Origin: an uncultured Mucilaginibacter sp.
GTDB lineage: Bacteria; Bacteroidota; Bacteroidia; Sphingobacteriales; Sphingobacteriaceae
Direction of reading: 5' to 3'
Assembly (NCBI GenBank): GCA_946479225.1
Contig: CAMLFI010000018.1
Coordinates: 1 to 15,231 of the forward strand
Length of the DNA: 15,231 nucleotides
Below, one piece after another: positions 7,189-15,205 of this stretch (position 1 is its first letter; every line of letters begins with the position of its first letter). The notes under the pieces are model-generated. The model was given only the letters and a program-made list of their open reading frames with translations. It did no database searches and had not been told where the DNA came from. A program made the translations under genes and the position numbers.

Positions 7189-10100
7189 TTATTCCTTCTT
7201 CTTTAAAGAGCCAAGGAACGTAAGCAGATCCGCAAATTCTTGCTTTGACATTGTTTGATGCAGGCCGGCGGGCATCATTGAGGTCGGCACTTGTTTTATT
7301 TGCTTAACATCATTGGTTTTTATTTTCTGAACAGTACCTCCCGGGTATTTCAATTCGATATCTGTTTCTGTACGGCTCGAAATGATCCCCATCAACGTCG
7401 ATCCGTCTTTCATAGCAAGCTGTGAGGTTTCATATCCAAAATTAATCCCTGCAGATGGGTTAACAATAGCATCAAACAATCCTTCCTCGGGCAATTTCGC
7501 GCCTATTTCTGACAAATTAGGACCAAACTCAAAGCCATCTTTATTGGCTTTATGACATACCGAACAGTTTCTGATGAAAACGGTCTTACCTTTTAATGCA
7601 TTCCCGTGTAAGGCAAGTATGGCTTTCAGATTGGCAACTGATGTATTGGTTTCAGCCACAATACTTTTTGGCAAATAGGTTTTCGCCTTATCTACTGTTT
7701 CTTTTCTGAGCGATCCGCTCAAGCCATTAACGGCCGACGCGATCAGGCTTTGCGGTAATTCTTTTTCCTCGAGCATCTTCAGCACGCGGTCTTCTCCGTT
7801 TTGGCTTTTACCAAGCATTTGTACTGCTTTTTGACGCGTAGACGGGTTATACTGATTTGATGAAATCACCTTTGACAGAATAGCTGTTGATTCGTTGTTG
7901 CCTGTTGCACCAAGAACTGCTAATATATTAGCTGCTTTTTCCTGATCCTTATCGTTAAGGGCATTCATAAAGCGAACATCTTCCTTAGCCGTTAGTAATA
8001 TCCTGGCCGCGTCTACCCCAATTCCTCCGCTCTGATATCGCCCACCATTACTCTGAACGCCGTTAGCTTTCACTATGTTCATTAACTTATCGGCTTCTGT
8101 AGTAATGTTATATTGTTTCACCATATCAACAAAATCCTGCGTTCCGGTATATGAATTTAAAACCAGTTGAACCTGCTCTTTAGATACAGGCGAATTTGAT
8201 ATATCCTGGGGGTTTAAAGACTTCAATATTATTGCACTTAATTTTAAGTCTTTACCATTATTTTCTTCTAATAATTTCACCAAAGCTTTGGATCTATCGG
8301 GCTGAGGATAAAAGTCAAAAGCTCTTAAATATCTCAAACGAGATTTTAACGGAACCGTCGCGTCCATCGCCAGTTTGGACAGATACGGAAGCGCGATAGT
8401 AGTACGGGCCCGCCACACTATATCCTTGCCACCGGCCGTTAGAAACGGGTCTGGCACTAATTTGAGGTAGGCTGCAAAGAACTGGTCCCATTGCCTGTCT
8501 GCTCCTATGCCCAGGGCCTCTAAATACCATCTGTCATTACCATCATGCTTAGCGGCAAGGCTTGCCCATATTGTGGCTACTTCAGGTTCATTTCGGTGTC
8601 GTAATGCGATCGCGCATTCGCGCCTAACCTGTGCGTCAGGATCATTTGCCAGTTTTGCGGCAAGTTTAAGCACGTTGGCATTCACTTCTCTTGCTGCTCT
8701 TAACCCGGTTATTCTCAAATCAGGATCAGGACTGTTAATTGCTTCAGAAATATATTTTGTAGCTTCTGTTGATTTCGAAAGCACCCACAGGGCCCTGGCA
8801 CGCATACGCGGATTAGGGGATTTTGACCACAACTTTTCCAACTCCGAAATTGCTGATCTGCCCATACCGGTTAATGCGATGAAGGCATGCCTGCGAACAG
8901 CAAGATTTGGATTTTGCAAAGCAATTACCGCACCTTTAGCTGTGGTATAATCAAAATCAGGTATTTTATAAGTTGCTATCATATTTTCGGGAACGATCCG
9001 ATATATACGGCCGCGTTCCAGATCGCCTACTCTGTGGCCACCAACGCCGGGATCATACCAGTCGGCCACAATTAAAGAGCCATCAGGCGCTGTGCAAACA
9101 TCTGCCGGACGAAACCATTGATCCTTCCCGCCGTCGAGTATATTGGTAATACCGGCGGTGTATCCCGCACCTGCCTTTTGAGTTGGATATGACCGAATAA
9201 CGTTATGCCCGGGTTCGGCATGGATCATCACATTTTGAAATTGCTTCGGTAACAGCGATCCTTCATAAAAAATCATCCCGGTAGGCGAACCTGAACCAGT
9301 TTGTAACAGATTAGGAACAACACCCGGATCATTTAAATGCCAGTGACGAAACGGGATAGAATCTTCCATGTTAATGCGTTTAGCTGACCAGCCCGCACCG
9401 GTTATTTCATCCGTGTATCCATAATTACCATATTCCATAACGTAATTAATGCGCACACCCTTATTCCCGTCATCATCATTATCACTTTGCCATATATTTC
9501 CATAACTATCTACCGCAGCTTCGTATTCATTTCTGAAATTATGGCCAAGGCATTCTACATGAGTACCGTCGGGATCAGAACGGAAAAGCATTCCTTGCTT
9601 GTATTTATTAGGACCTATTTCATCGCCGTCCTGATCCAGTACCACCTTATTGTTTTTATCTTTAAGGGTTGTGCCTGAATTTCCGAAATTGAAGTATAGT
9701 TTACCGTCTGGCCCAAAGGAGAAACTGTGCATTCCATGATCATGCTGTACGCCACCCATTCCCTGGAATAATATTTCTTTTCTGTCGGCTTTGCCATCAT
9801 TATTGTCGTCATAAAATGACCATACATACGGGCTTTGCGATACTAATACTTGATTCCCTAACACACAAACGCCCAAGGGTGCATTAACCTCGGGCCCCTG
9901 GTAAAACACGGTGCTGGTTTCCAAACTTCCGTTACCATCCTTATCTTCTAAAATTATTATCCGATCGCCGGCTTCCCTCGGTTTGTTGTTGTTGATCTCA
10001 AAACGATAATTGTATGCCTCGGTTACCCAAACCCTTCCTTTTTCGTCCACATCAATATTGGTAGGATTGATCAGCATTGGTTCGGTCGCCATTGTTTCAA

Positions 10101-10308
10101 CCCTCAGGCCGGGCGCCACATCAAGCCCCTTCAGGCCATTTTTAGCCATATGTTTTTGTGCTTCAGTCAACGGCGTATCAGTTGCACGCACGTTAAATGA
10201 CGAATGTTTACCTGAGGTGCTGGTAAAGGCTTCTAATACTACCAATAAAGCAACTGCCGCGGCTGATGCGCTTATCAGTAAAAAACGTTTTCTTTTATTG
10301 TTGTCCAT
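7189..10308 (-). CDS. Membrane-anchored sorbosone-dehydrogenase-like / HEAT / cytochrome c fusion (PVC-type heme-binding protein)
   Basis: I chose the ATG at 10308 (MDNNKRKRFLLI, 1039 residues); a TTG at 10329 would add seven residues. A basic N-terminus and a hydrophobic stretch (about 9-26) make a signal anchor or signal peptide, so the protein works in the periplasm. About residues 60-445 resemble the beta-propeller of PQQ-type glucose/sorbosone dehydrogenases (the Pirellula/Verrucomicrobium membrane-bound dehydrogenase domain), with Asp/Gly-rich loops such as EDKDGNGSLETS, HDHGMHSF and DWYDPGVGGHRVGDLERGR. HEAT-like repeats follow from about 460 to 760 (NLAVRRHAFIALTG, DAQVRRECAIALRH). 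The C-terminal cytochrome c domain has heme-attachment CSVCH at 915-919, then GPNLSEIG, with Met1011/Met1012 in SMMPAGL as likely distal ligand. It should oxidise a sugar or alcohol and pass electrons to its own heme; the substrate is unknown. It starts 34 bp after the isomerase-like gene stops, so they form an operon. Confidence 0.9.
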   Translation of the reverse strand: MDNNKRKRFLLISASAAAVALLVVLEAFTSTSGKHSSFNVRATDTPLTEAQKHMAKNGLKGLDVAPGLRVETMATEPMLINPTNIDVDEKGRVWVTEAYNYRFEINNNKPREAGDRIIILEDKDGNGSLETSTVFYQGPEVNAPLGVCVLGNQVLVSQSPYVWSFYDDNNDGKADRKEILFQGMGGVQHDHGMHSFSFGPDGKLYFNFGNSGTTLKDKNNKVVLDQDGDEIGPNKYKQGMLFRSDPDGTHVECLGHNFRNEYEAAVDSYGNIWQSDNDDDGNKGVRINYVMEYGNYGYTDEITGAGWSAKRINMEDSIPFRHWHLNDPGVVPNLLQTGSGSPTGMIFYEGSLLPKQFQNVMIHAEPGHNVIRSYPTQKAGAGYTAGITNILDGGKDQWFRPADVCTAPDGSLIVADWYDPGVGGHRVGDLERGRIYRIVPENMIATYKIPDFDYTTAKGAVIALQNPNLAVRRHAFIALTGMGRSAISELEKLWSKSPNPRMRARALWVLSKSTEATKYISEAINSPDPDLRITGLRAAREVNANVLKLAAKLANDPDAQVRRECAIALRHRNEPEVATIWASLAAKHDGNDRWYLEALGIGADRQWDQFFAAYLKLVPDPFLTAGGKDIVWRARTTIALPYLSKLAMDATVPLKSRLRYLRAFDFYPQPDRSKALVKLLEENNGKDLKLSAIILKSLNPQDISNSPVSKEQVQLVLNSYTGTQDFVDMVKQYNITTEADKLMNIVKANGVQSNGGRYQSGGIGVDAARILLTAKEDVRFMNALNDKDQEKAANILAVLGATGNNESTAILSKVISSNQYNPSTRQKAVQMLGKSQNGEDRVLKMLEEKELPQSLIASAVNGLSGSLRKETVDKAKTYLPKSIVAETNTSVANLKAILALHGNALKGKTVFIRNCSVCHKANKDGFEFGPNLSEIGAKLPEEGLFDAIVNPSAGINFGYETSQLAMKDGSTLMGIISSRTETDIELKYPGGTVQKIKTNDVKQIKQVPTSMMPAGLHQTMSKQEFADLLTFLGSLKKKE

Positions 10309-10342
10309 TTCGATTATAAAAATATTCAATTCCTGCTGTTGC

Positions 10343-11269
10343 CTACATGAAGTTATCAGCTTCGCGATATGCCTTGATCAAAGCAAGCTCGCCTGCTTTA
10401 CCGGCACCCGCATTGCCGTGTTCCATGCCTACTACTCCCTTGTATCCTTTATCATAAATAAGTTTGAATATGTTTTTGTAGTTAACCTCGCCGGTACCGG
10501 GTTCGTTGCGGCCGGGATTGTCGCCAACCTGATAATAACCTATTTCATTATAAACCCAATTAAGTGTAGGGATAATATTGCCCTGATTGCGTTGTATGTG
10601 GTACATATCATACAAAATTTTGCAAGACGGACTACCCACTGCTTTACAAATAGCATAAGCTTGATCAGGTGTGCGTAAAAACAGGTCGGGGTTATCACTC
10701 AGAGGTTCCAGCACCATCGTCAGGCCATGGGGTTCAATAATAGCTGTTCCTTTTTTTATGGCTTCAATTACATTACCTGTTTGTACACCAATAGGCAGGT
10801 TGCGCACAAAATCTCCGGGAACAACGGTATAATGTTTAGCATTGGTACGTTTTGCTACTTCAACCGCTTCCTTACAACTGACAATAAACTTATCAATGTA
10901 TTCTGCTTTGCCCGATGCCAACAGGTTGGTATCATTGCCTAAACCGGGTTGTACAAAAACGCCCATGGTCATGCCCAATTTAGCCAGTGTGTCTCCAATT
11001 TTTATCTGTTGATCAACGGGCCGCCAGCCCATCCCATTATCTTCTATACTGCGAAATCCCTGCTCGTAAGCAAACTTAATCTGATCAATAAAATCGCCGC
11101 CTGCATGGTTTTTAAACATGCCATCGTGTATGCCGTAATTTAAATTAAAAGGCTTGCCGCCATCAGCACTCGCGGTTCCGGCATTTGCTGAATCTGTTTT
11201 TAAAAGTCCGGTTGTTAATATTGATGCACCTGCCAGTACAGAGTTTTGAACAAAGTTTCTGCGTTTCAT
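10343..11269 (-). CDS. Tat-exported sugar phosphate isomerase/epimerase-type TIM-barrel protein (hydroxypyruvate isomerase-like)
   Basis: A 308-residue protein. The N-terminus MKRRNFVQNSVLAGASILTT is a twin-arginine signal (RRNFV followed by a hydrophobic stretch, Ala-rich end near residue 30), so it is probably exported folded. The rest is an AP-endonuclease-2-type TIM barrel. Likely metal ligands are Glu188 (LEPL), Asp221 (LYDMYH), Gln247 (YYQVGD) and Glu283 (GMEHG). The loop GRNEPGTGEVNY at 253-264 is a hallmark of the hydroxypyruvate isomerase/OtnI branch, where E-D-Q-E ligands are known. The family isomerises or epimerises keto sugars and related acids. An exported copy next to a periplasmic dehydrogenase suggests it acts on an oxidised sugar (inference). 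It is the first gene of a two-gene unit and diverges from susC across a repeat-rich spacer. Confidence 0.88.
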   Translation of the reverse strand: MKRRNFVQNSVLAGASILTTGLLKTDSANAGTASADGGKPFNLNYGIHDGMFKNHAGGDFIDQIKFAYEQGFRSIEDNGMGWRPVDQQIKIGDTLAKLGMTMGVFVQPGLGNDTNLLASGKAEYIDKFIVSCKEAVEVAKRTNAKHYTVVPGDFVRNLPIGVQTGNVIEAIKKGTAIIEPHGLTMVLEPLSDNPDLFLRTPDQAYAICKAVGSPSCKILYDMYHIQRNQGNIIPTLNWVYNEIGYYQVGDNPGRNEPGTGEVNYKNIFKLIYDKGYKGVVGMEHGNAGAGKAGELALIKAYREADNFM

Positions 11270-11297
11270 TATAGCTTATTTTTATTTTAATTGGTTG

Positions 11298-11313
11298 GGG
11301 TTTATTTAAACCC
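11298..11313. promoter_or_regulatory. Inverted repeat GGGTTTA-TT-TAAACCC upstream of the isomerase-like gene
   Basis: Two perfect 7-bp arms are separated by 2 bp, ending about 28 bp upstream of the ATG at 11269. Symmetry and position suggest an operator for a dimeric regulator of the isomerase/dehydrogenase unit, or a hairpin at the start of its mRNA. The regulator is not identifiable from the window. Confidence 0.4.
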
Positions 11314-11345
11314 TTTGGTTTAGCGGCTCACAGAGAACAACATAT

Positions 11346-11371
11346 TAATGCAATATATAAAATAATGCAAT
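11346..11371. repeat. Two TAATGCAAT direct repeats, 17 bp period
   Basis: TAATGCAAT occurs at 11346-11354 and again at 11363-11371, with an AT-only spacer between. It lies about 77 bp upstream of the isomerase-like start codon. It could be a tandem activator site or part of the promoter; chance is not excluded in AT-rich DNA. Confidence 0.3.
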
Positions 11372-11398
11372 GGTCTTCCCTGCAAGTATTGTGTCTAT

Positions 11399-11665
11399 TT
11401 AATTAAAGGTCAATTGATGTGGTTTATAATTCAACTCAGATATTTTTATCTGAGTTGATGCTACAAATAACCCATATGTTAATTTGAAAGATGGTGCCAG
11501 TATGTTGCAGGTTATGGTATTAAATGTTACACGGCTAAACATTGTGTGCCGCAGGGTTCGTTTTAGGACACCCTGTGGAGAATCGGAGATTCGTTTAGAA
11601 TCGAATGTTTTTTTAGAAGCGACTTTATGTGGGCTCTGAACCAGGTTTTGACCTATAATACCCAT
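11399..11665 (-). CDS. Weak hypothetical open frame (88 aa) within the repeat-rich spacer
   Basis: An open frame runs from an ATG at 11665 (an upstream ATG at 11692 adds nine residues) to a stop at 11399. The product is basic (MGIIGQNLVQSPHKVASKK onward), with no signal peptide, membrane segment or motif I recognise. The DNA under it contains several strong inverted repeats, which a coding sequence would not be expected to carry by accident. A structured RNA or a decayed element is therefore at least as likely as a gene. If real, it would be read in the same direction as the isomerase-like gene, with a 129-bp gap. Confidence 0.2.
   Translation of the reverse strand: MGIIGQNLVQSPHKVASKKTFDSKRISDSPQGVLKRTLRHTMFSRVTFNTITCNILAPSFKLTYGLFVASTQIKISELNYKPHQLTFN
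11431..11458. repeat. Perfect 12-bp hairpin TCAACTCAGATA / TTTT / TATCTGAGTTGA
   Basis: Twelve consecutive base pairs enclose a 4-nt loop. Neither strand shows a T-run after the stem, so it is not a standard intrinsic terminator. The arms share TCAACT/AGTTGA with the palindrome at 11937-11951, so it may be an operator or the end of a structured RNA. Confidence 0.5.
11549..11578. repeat. Stem CCGCAGGGT / ACCCTGTGG with 12-nt loop
   Basis: The arms at 11549-11557 and 11570-11578 pair over nine positions including one G-U wobble on the plus strand. Immediately downstream lie three alternating GAATC/GATTC copies (11580-11602). Together with the 12-bp hairpin nearby this gives a compact, structured segment that could be transcribed. 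Confidence 0.3.
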
Positions 11666-11731
11666 GTTGTTTGATTTTTTGTAGAATAACATGTAAATAA
11701 TTGATAATCAATATATTATATATTAGCTTAT

Positions 11732-11747
11732 AGCAGGAGATCCTGCT
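11732..11747. repeat. Inverted repeat AGCAGGA-GA-TCCTGCT
   Basis: Perfect 7-bp arms with a 2-bp centre; as RNA, a 6-bp stem with an AGAU tetraloop. A further AT palindrome, ATTGATAATCAAT, lies at 11700-11712. There is no T-run on either side, so a terminator is not supported. An operator or RNA hairpin is possible. Confidence 0.35.
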
Positions 11748-11845
11748 GGAACGGAAAAAGAAAAAGGCTGGCTGGTTAGAAATCTTAGGTAACTCTGCTT
11801 CCAAAATTGAATGAATTAACATATTAATTTTAGATACTATCTTTC

Positions 11846-11879
11846 ATAAAATGGTAATATTCCTTAATAAAATGGTAAT
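11846..11879. promoter_or_regulatory. Two 13-bp direct repeats (ATAAAATGGTAAT) exactly 21 bp apart
   Basis: ATAAAATGGTAAT is found at 11846-11858 and 11867-11879. The 21-bp period equals two helical turns, which puts both copies on the same face of the DNA, as for direct-repeat sites of AraC-type or response-regulator activators. They lie about 195-228 bp upstream of the susC start. The binding protein is not known. Confidence 0.45.
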
Positions 11880-11936
11880 TACATGTAATGCTATCTGCTT
11901 TTTTAGAGGTTAATTTGAGTACCAAGTATAAAGTAG

Positions 11937-11951
11937 TTCAACTAAGTTGAA
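11937..11951. promoter_or_regulatory. Palindrome TTCAACT-A-AGTTGAA upstream of susC
   Basis: A perfect 15-bp odd palindrome with 7-bp arms, 122 bp upstream of the susC ATG. Its size and symmetry fit a dimeric repressor or activator site. The same half-site sequence TCAACT/AGTTGA forms the outer part of the hairpin at 11431-11458. Confidence 0.45.
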
Positions 11952-12015
11952 TTCAGCGACTACCTATTTTATTAACCATCAACTATGCCTATGAGAAAAT
12001 CAAACTGATCTCCTA

Positions 12016-12035
12016 TTGGCTTCAGCCAACAATTT
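12016..12035 (+). promoter_or_regulatory. Leader hairpin TTGGC-TTCA-GCCAA followed by a short T-run, upstream of susC
   Basis: A 5-bp stem with a TTCA loop is followed by CAATTTTT, ending about 38 bp upstream of the susC start codon. It has the form of a weak intrinsic terminator or attenuator in the 5' leader. The stem is short, so it may instead be an mRNA-stabilising structure. Confidence 0.3.
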
Positions 12036-12073
12036 TTAAAATTAACCAACTAATAAACCAAAACTTAAAAATT

Positions 12074-15000
12074 ATGACATTAAATTCGAAGGTCATGCTT
12101 CGAGCATGGACGGTATTGTCCAAAAACTTGCTAATAATTACATCGATTGCGACTGTAGTTTTAGCTAATGTCAGCAGCGCACACGCAAGTGTACCTGTGG
12201 CAGAGGGATTCAATACCAGTGTTTTGCTGCAACAGCAAACTGTTACCGTAACAGGTACCGTTACTGACGAGACAAATCAACCAATGCCGGGCGTTTCGGT
12301 AACAGTTAGGGGCACCAGTAACGGTGTGGTTAGCGATGCAACGGGCAAATATTCCATCAAAGTACCAAGTAATACCACTATAACATTCAATGTCTTAGGG
12401 TATCAGCCTCAAGAAATACCTGTAACTAATGGCAACGTAATAAACGTTAAGCTTATGCCGGTACAAACGCAGTTAGATGAAGTTGTTGTTGTTGGATATG
12501 GTGAACAAAAAAAGGCCACTGTTACCGGGTCTATCGCATCAGTTCAAGGTGCAGAAATTGCTAAAAACCCTTCACCAAACGTCACCGCTACTTTAGCGGG
12601 TAGACTGCCTGGCCTTGTTGTTAACCAACGAAGCGGCGAACCGGGACGGGATGATCCAAGCATTGTTATCAGGGGTGGCGCGTCACTGGGCCCTAATGGC
12701 CCGCTTATAGTAATTGACGGTGTGCCCGGTCGTGGCAGTTTTAGCCGCTTAAATGCGGAGGATATTGAGAGTGTCACAGTGTTAAAAGATGGTTCGGCCG
12801 CTATATACGGTAACCGCGGTGCAAACGGCGTTATTTTGGTGACAACAAAAAAAGGCACCAAAGGAAAACCAACGTTTGATTTTACTTATAATTATGGTTT
12901 TCAAAGCCCAACCAAAGTGCCGCAGATGTTAGACGCAGTAACTTATGCAGAGGTGTATAACGAAGGAGTAGCCTATCGTGGTGGCACAACGCCATTTTAC
13001 AGTGCCGACGTTATACAAAAACTACGCGATGGATCAGATCTTGTAAATTATCCGAATACTAACTGGGCCAAACTGGTGTCAAAGCCATACGCAGCACAGG
13101 AACGCATAAACTTGCAGGTTAATGGCGGTAACGATGCAGCCCGTTACTTACTATCATTCGGAAGCACATTTCAGGATGGTTACTTTAAGTATAACCCTAC
13201 CAGCAACAGGCAATATAACTTCCGTGGCAGGATAGACGTTGACATTAGCAAATACTTATCAATAGGAGCCAATATCAATGCAATTATTACTAACGGAACA
13301 TATGCACCGGTTAATACGGGCACTAACTTTGTAAATATATTACAAGCAAACCCAACGCTTGTTGGTTTTTATCCCAACGGATTAGTTGCGGGCGGCAGGC
13401 TTGGCGAAACTCCACTTCTGCTTGATAAGCGCGGATCAAACACAAGCGATAATCTGCCTATACAAACCACGTTTACTGCTTCATTCAAAGTGCCATGGGT
13501 GCCGGGTTTAAAGCTTGATGCAAGTTTTAACTACGATGTAGGTAATACTTTCAGCAAGTCTTTTTCTGTGCCGTACTTTTATTATCAATACAATGTTAAT
13601 ACCGGCCAATATGACAAGAAAAGCGGTATTGTTGGATCCACCGAGCTAACAGACACTTGGGGTAAAACAAACCTTACATTGTATAACTACAGAATATCAT
13701 ACGACAGGAACTTTGGTAAACACCACGTTATGGCAATGGTTGGTGGTGAGCAGCAGCAATCATACAGCAGGTCAGGGATGGCTTATCGTAAAAACTTCGT
13801 ATCTACGGATTTTCCTCAAATTGACTACGGAAGCTCCGCAGGTGCCGACGTGAGGAATGGCGGTAACGCTCAATTAGGCGCATACAACAACGTATTTGGT
13901 CGCGCAACATACGACTGGGCATCTAAATACATTTTCGATTTTAACTTTAGGTATGATGGCTCGCCGACATTTCCTCCCGGGCGGCGTTACGGTTTCTTCC
14001 CTTCGTTCCAGGGAGCATGGCGCGTGTCTGAAGAAGATTTTATAAAAAACAATTTTTCGTTTATTGATCAGCTAAAACTTAGAGCCACTTACGGCGAGTT
14101 GGGTAGCGACAGCCCCGCCAGCGGAGGTCTTTATCAGTATGGTCAATATTTTGGTTTTGGTGGTAACTACGTGTTCGGAACAGCAGATGTTCAAGGGGTA
14201 ACAACCCTAACGTTGCCTAACCCTAATTTTACCTGGGAAATTGCCAAAAAAACTGACTTTGGTATAGATGCCTCGTTGTGGAAAGGTTTATTAGGATTCG
14301 AGTTTACCCTGTTTAAAGAAAACCGCTCCGGAATTCTTATTCAACGTAACTTTTCGGCATCAAGGGTATACGGATATCCGGGCTTACCACCGCAAAACCT
14401 TGGCGAGGTTAACAATAAGGGTTATGAGCTAACATTAACCCACAGAAACAAGATCGGCAAGATGTTCTACAATGTCCGTGCAAACATGCAATATAATATC
14501 AGCAAGGTGATATATATGGATGAAGTGCCAAATACTTATTCTTACAGGGATCAAACCGGACGCCCGCTTGGAGCCAGCCTTCTTTATCAGGCAGATGGTA
14601 TTTTTAACACGCAGGCTGAGTTAGATAGCTATCCGCACCAGGCAAACCAAAAGGTTGGTGACATCAAGATAATAGACGTAAACGGTGATAAAATCATTAA
14701 CCAAAATGACCAGGTTAGATTTGATTACAACAATACACCTAAGTATGTATTTGGTTTGAATCTAGACTTGCAATACAGCAACTTTGATATGAATGTCTTC
14801 ATTTACGGACAAACCAAAGCCTATAACTATGATGGCGCATTTGCTTCGTTAGGTAATCAGGATTTTTCAAACGCATCTGTATACCGTGCGGCCGATAGGT
14901 GGACACCGTCAAATCCGAATGGTACAATGCCACGAACCGATTTTTATCAGCCTGGTAACAGTACATTCTTTATGAATGACCAGACATTCTTCAGGCTCAG

Positions 15001-15193
15001 AACCCTGGAGCTTGGTTATACTGTACCTACCAGCCTTATCAGCAAAATTAAGATCGCTAACGTAAGGATTTTTGCAAGCGCATATAATCTGTTTACTTAT
15101 TCACCAAAAATCAAATGGTCTGATCCGGAAGTTAACCTGATTGGCTACCCCCCGATGAAAGTGATCAACTTAGGTGCTAGTGTTAGATTTTAA
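12074..15193 (+). CDS. SusC/RagA-family TonB-linked outer membrane protein
   Basis: A complete 1039-residue protein starting at an ATG at 12074, with a signal peptide over about 1-39 (hydrophobic LLIITSIATVVLANV, ending SAHA-S). Residues 57-128 are a carboxypeptidase-regulatory-like domain (VTGTVTDETNQPMPGVSV onward), as is typical of SusC proteins. The TonB box is at 134-143 (LDEVVVVGYG). The plug follows to about 260, with LIVIDGVPGRG and SVTVLKDGSAAIYGNRGANG. The remainder is the beta-barrel, closing with INLGASVRF and a terminal Phe for Bam recognition. It imports an oligosaccharide or similar ligand across the outer membrane with its SusD lid, driven by TonB. There is no extra N-terminal STN signalling domain, so anti-sigma-factor control is unlikely. 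It diverges from the isomerase/dehydrogenase unit, suggesting one sugar pathway. Confidence 0.96.
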   Translation: MTLNSKVMLRAWTVLSKNLLIITSIATVVLANVSSAHASVPVAEGFNTSVLLQQQTVTVTGTVTDETNQPMPGVSVTVRGTSNGVVSDATGKYSIKVPSNTTITFNVLGYQPQEIPVTNGNVINVKLMPVQTQLDEVVVVGYGEQKKATVTGSIASVQGAEIAKNPSPNVTATLAGRLPGLVVNQRSGEPGRDDPSIVIRGGASLGPNGPLIVIDGVPGRGSFSRLNAEDIESVTVLKDGSAAIYGNRGANGVILVTTKKGTKGKPTFDFTYNYGFQSPTKVPQMLDAVTYAEVYNEGVAYRGGTTPFYSADVIQKLRDGSDLVNYPNTNWAKLVSKPYAAQERINLQVNGGNDAARYLLSFGSTFQDGYFKYNPTSNRQYNFRGRIDVDISKYLSIGANINAIITNGTYAPVNTGTNFVNILQANPTLVGFYPNGLVAGGRLGETPLLLDKRGSNTSDNLPIQTTFTASFKVPWVPGLKLDASFNYDVGNTFSKSFSVPYFYYQYNVNTGQYDKKSGIVGSTELTDTWGKTNLTLYNYRISYDRNFGKHHVMAMVGGEQQQSYSRSGMAYRKNFVSTDFPQIDYGSSAGADVRNGGNAQLGAYNNVFGRATYDWASKYIFDFNFRYDGSPTFPPGRRYGFFPSFQGAWRVSEEDFIKNNFSFIDQLKLRATYGELGSDSPASGGLYQYGQYFGFGGNYVFGTADVQGVTTLTLPNPNFTWEIAKKTDFGIDASLWKGLLGFEFTLFKENRSGILIQRNFSASRVYGYPGLPPQNLGEVNNKGYELTLTHRNKIGKMFYNVRANMQYNISKVIYMDEVPNTYSYRDQTGRPLGASLLYQADGIFNTQAELDSYPHQANQKVGDIKIIDVNGDKIINQNDQVRFDYNNTPKYVFGLNLDLQYSNFDMNVFIYGQTKAYNYDGAFASLGNQDFSNASVYRAADRWTPSNPNGTMPRTDFYQPGNSTFFMNDQTFFRLRTLELGYTVPTSLISKIKIANVRIFASAYNLFTYSPKIKWSDPEVNLIGYPPMKVINLGASVRF

Positions 15194-15205
15194 AAAAAAT
15201 TAATC

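Larger units (their letters stand above)
11270..12073. other. Repeat-rich 804-bp spacer between divergent sugar-utilisation units
   Basis: No well-supported gene lies here. The spacer must hold the promoters of the isomerase/dehydrogenase unit (minus) and of susC/D (plus). It contains at least six inverted repeats and two pairs of direct repeats, listed separately, plus one weak open frame. I did not find a convincing Bacteroidota sigma consensus (TTG, about 19 bp, TAnnTTTG). The nearest match is TTAATTTG at 11910-11917, one base off and with no good upstream element. Confidence 0.6.

Noticed and set aside
10010..10678. 222-aa plus-strand open frame
   Set aside because: It runs antisense across the end of the isomerase-like gene and the start of the dehydrogenase fusion, both with clear family motifs; the composition is not that of a real protein.
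11625..11822. 65-aa minus-strand open frame
   Set aside because: Low-complexity composition (Phe run over an A-rich stretch), no motif, and it overlaps another weak frame and inverted repeats.
11270..12073. Mobile element, CRISPR array or tRNA gene in the large spacer
   Set aside because: There is no transposase or integrase fragment I can recognise, no regularly spaced repeat-spacer pattern, and no cloverleaf or CCA end; the repeats look like regulatory symmetries.
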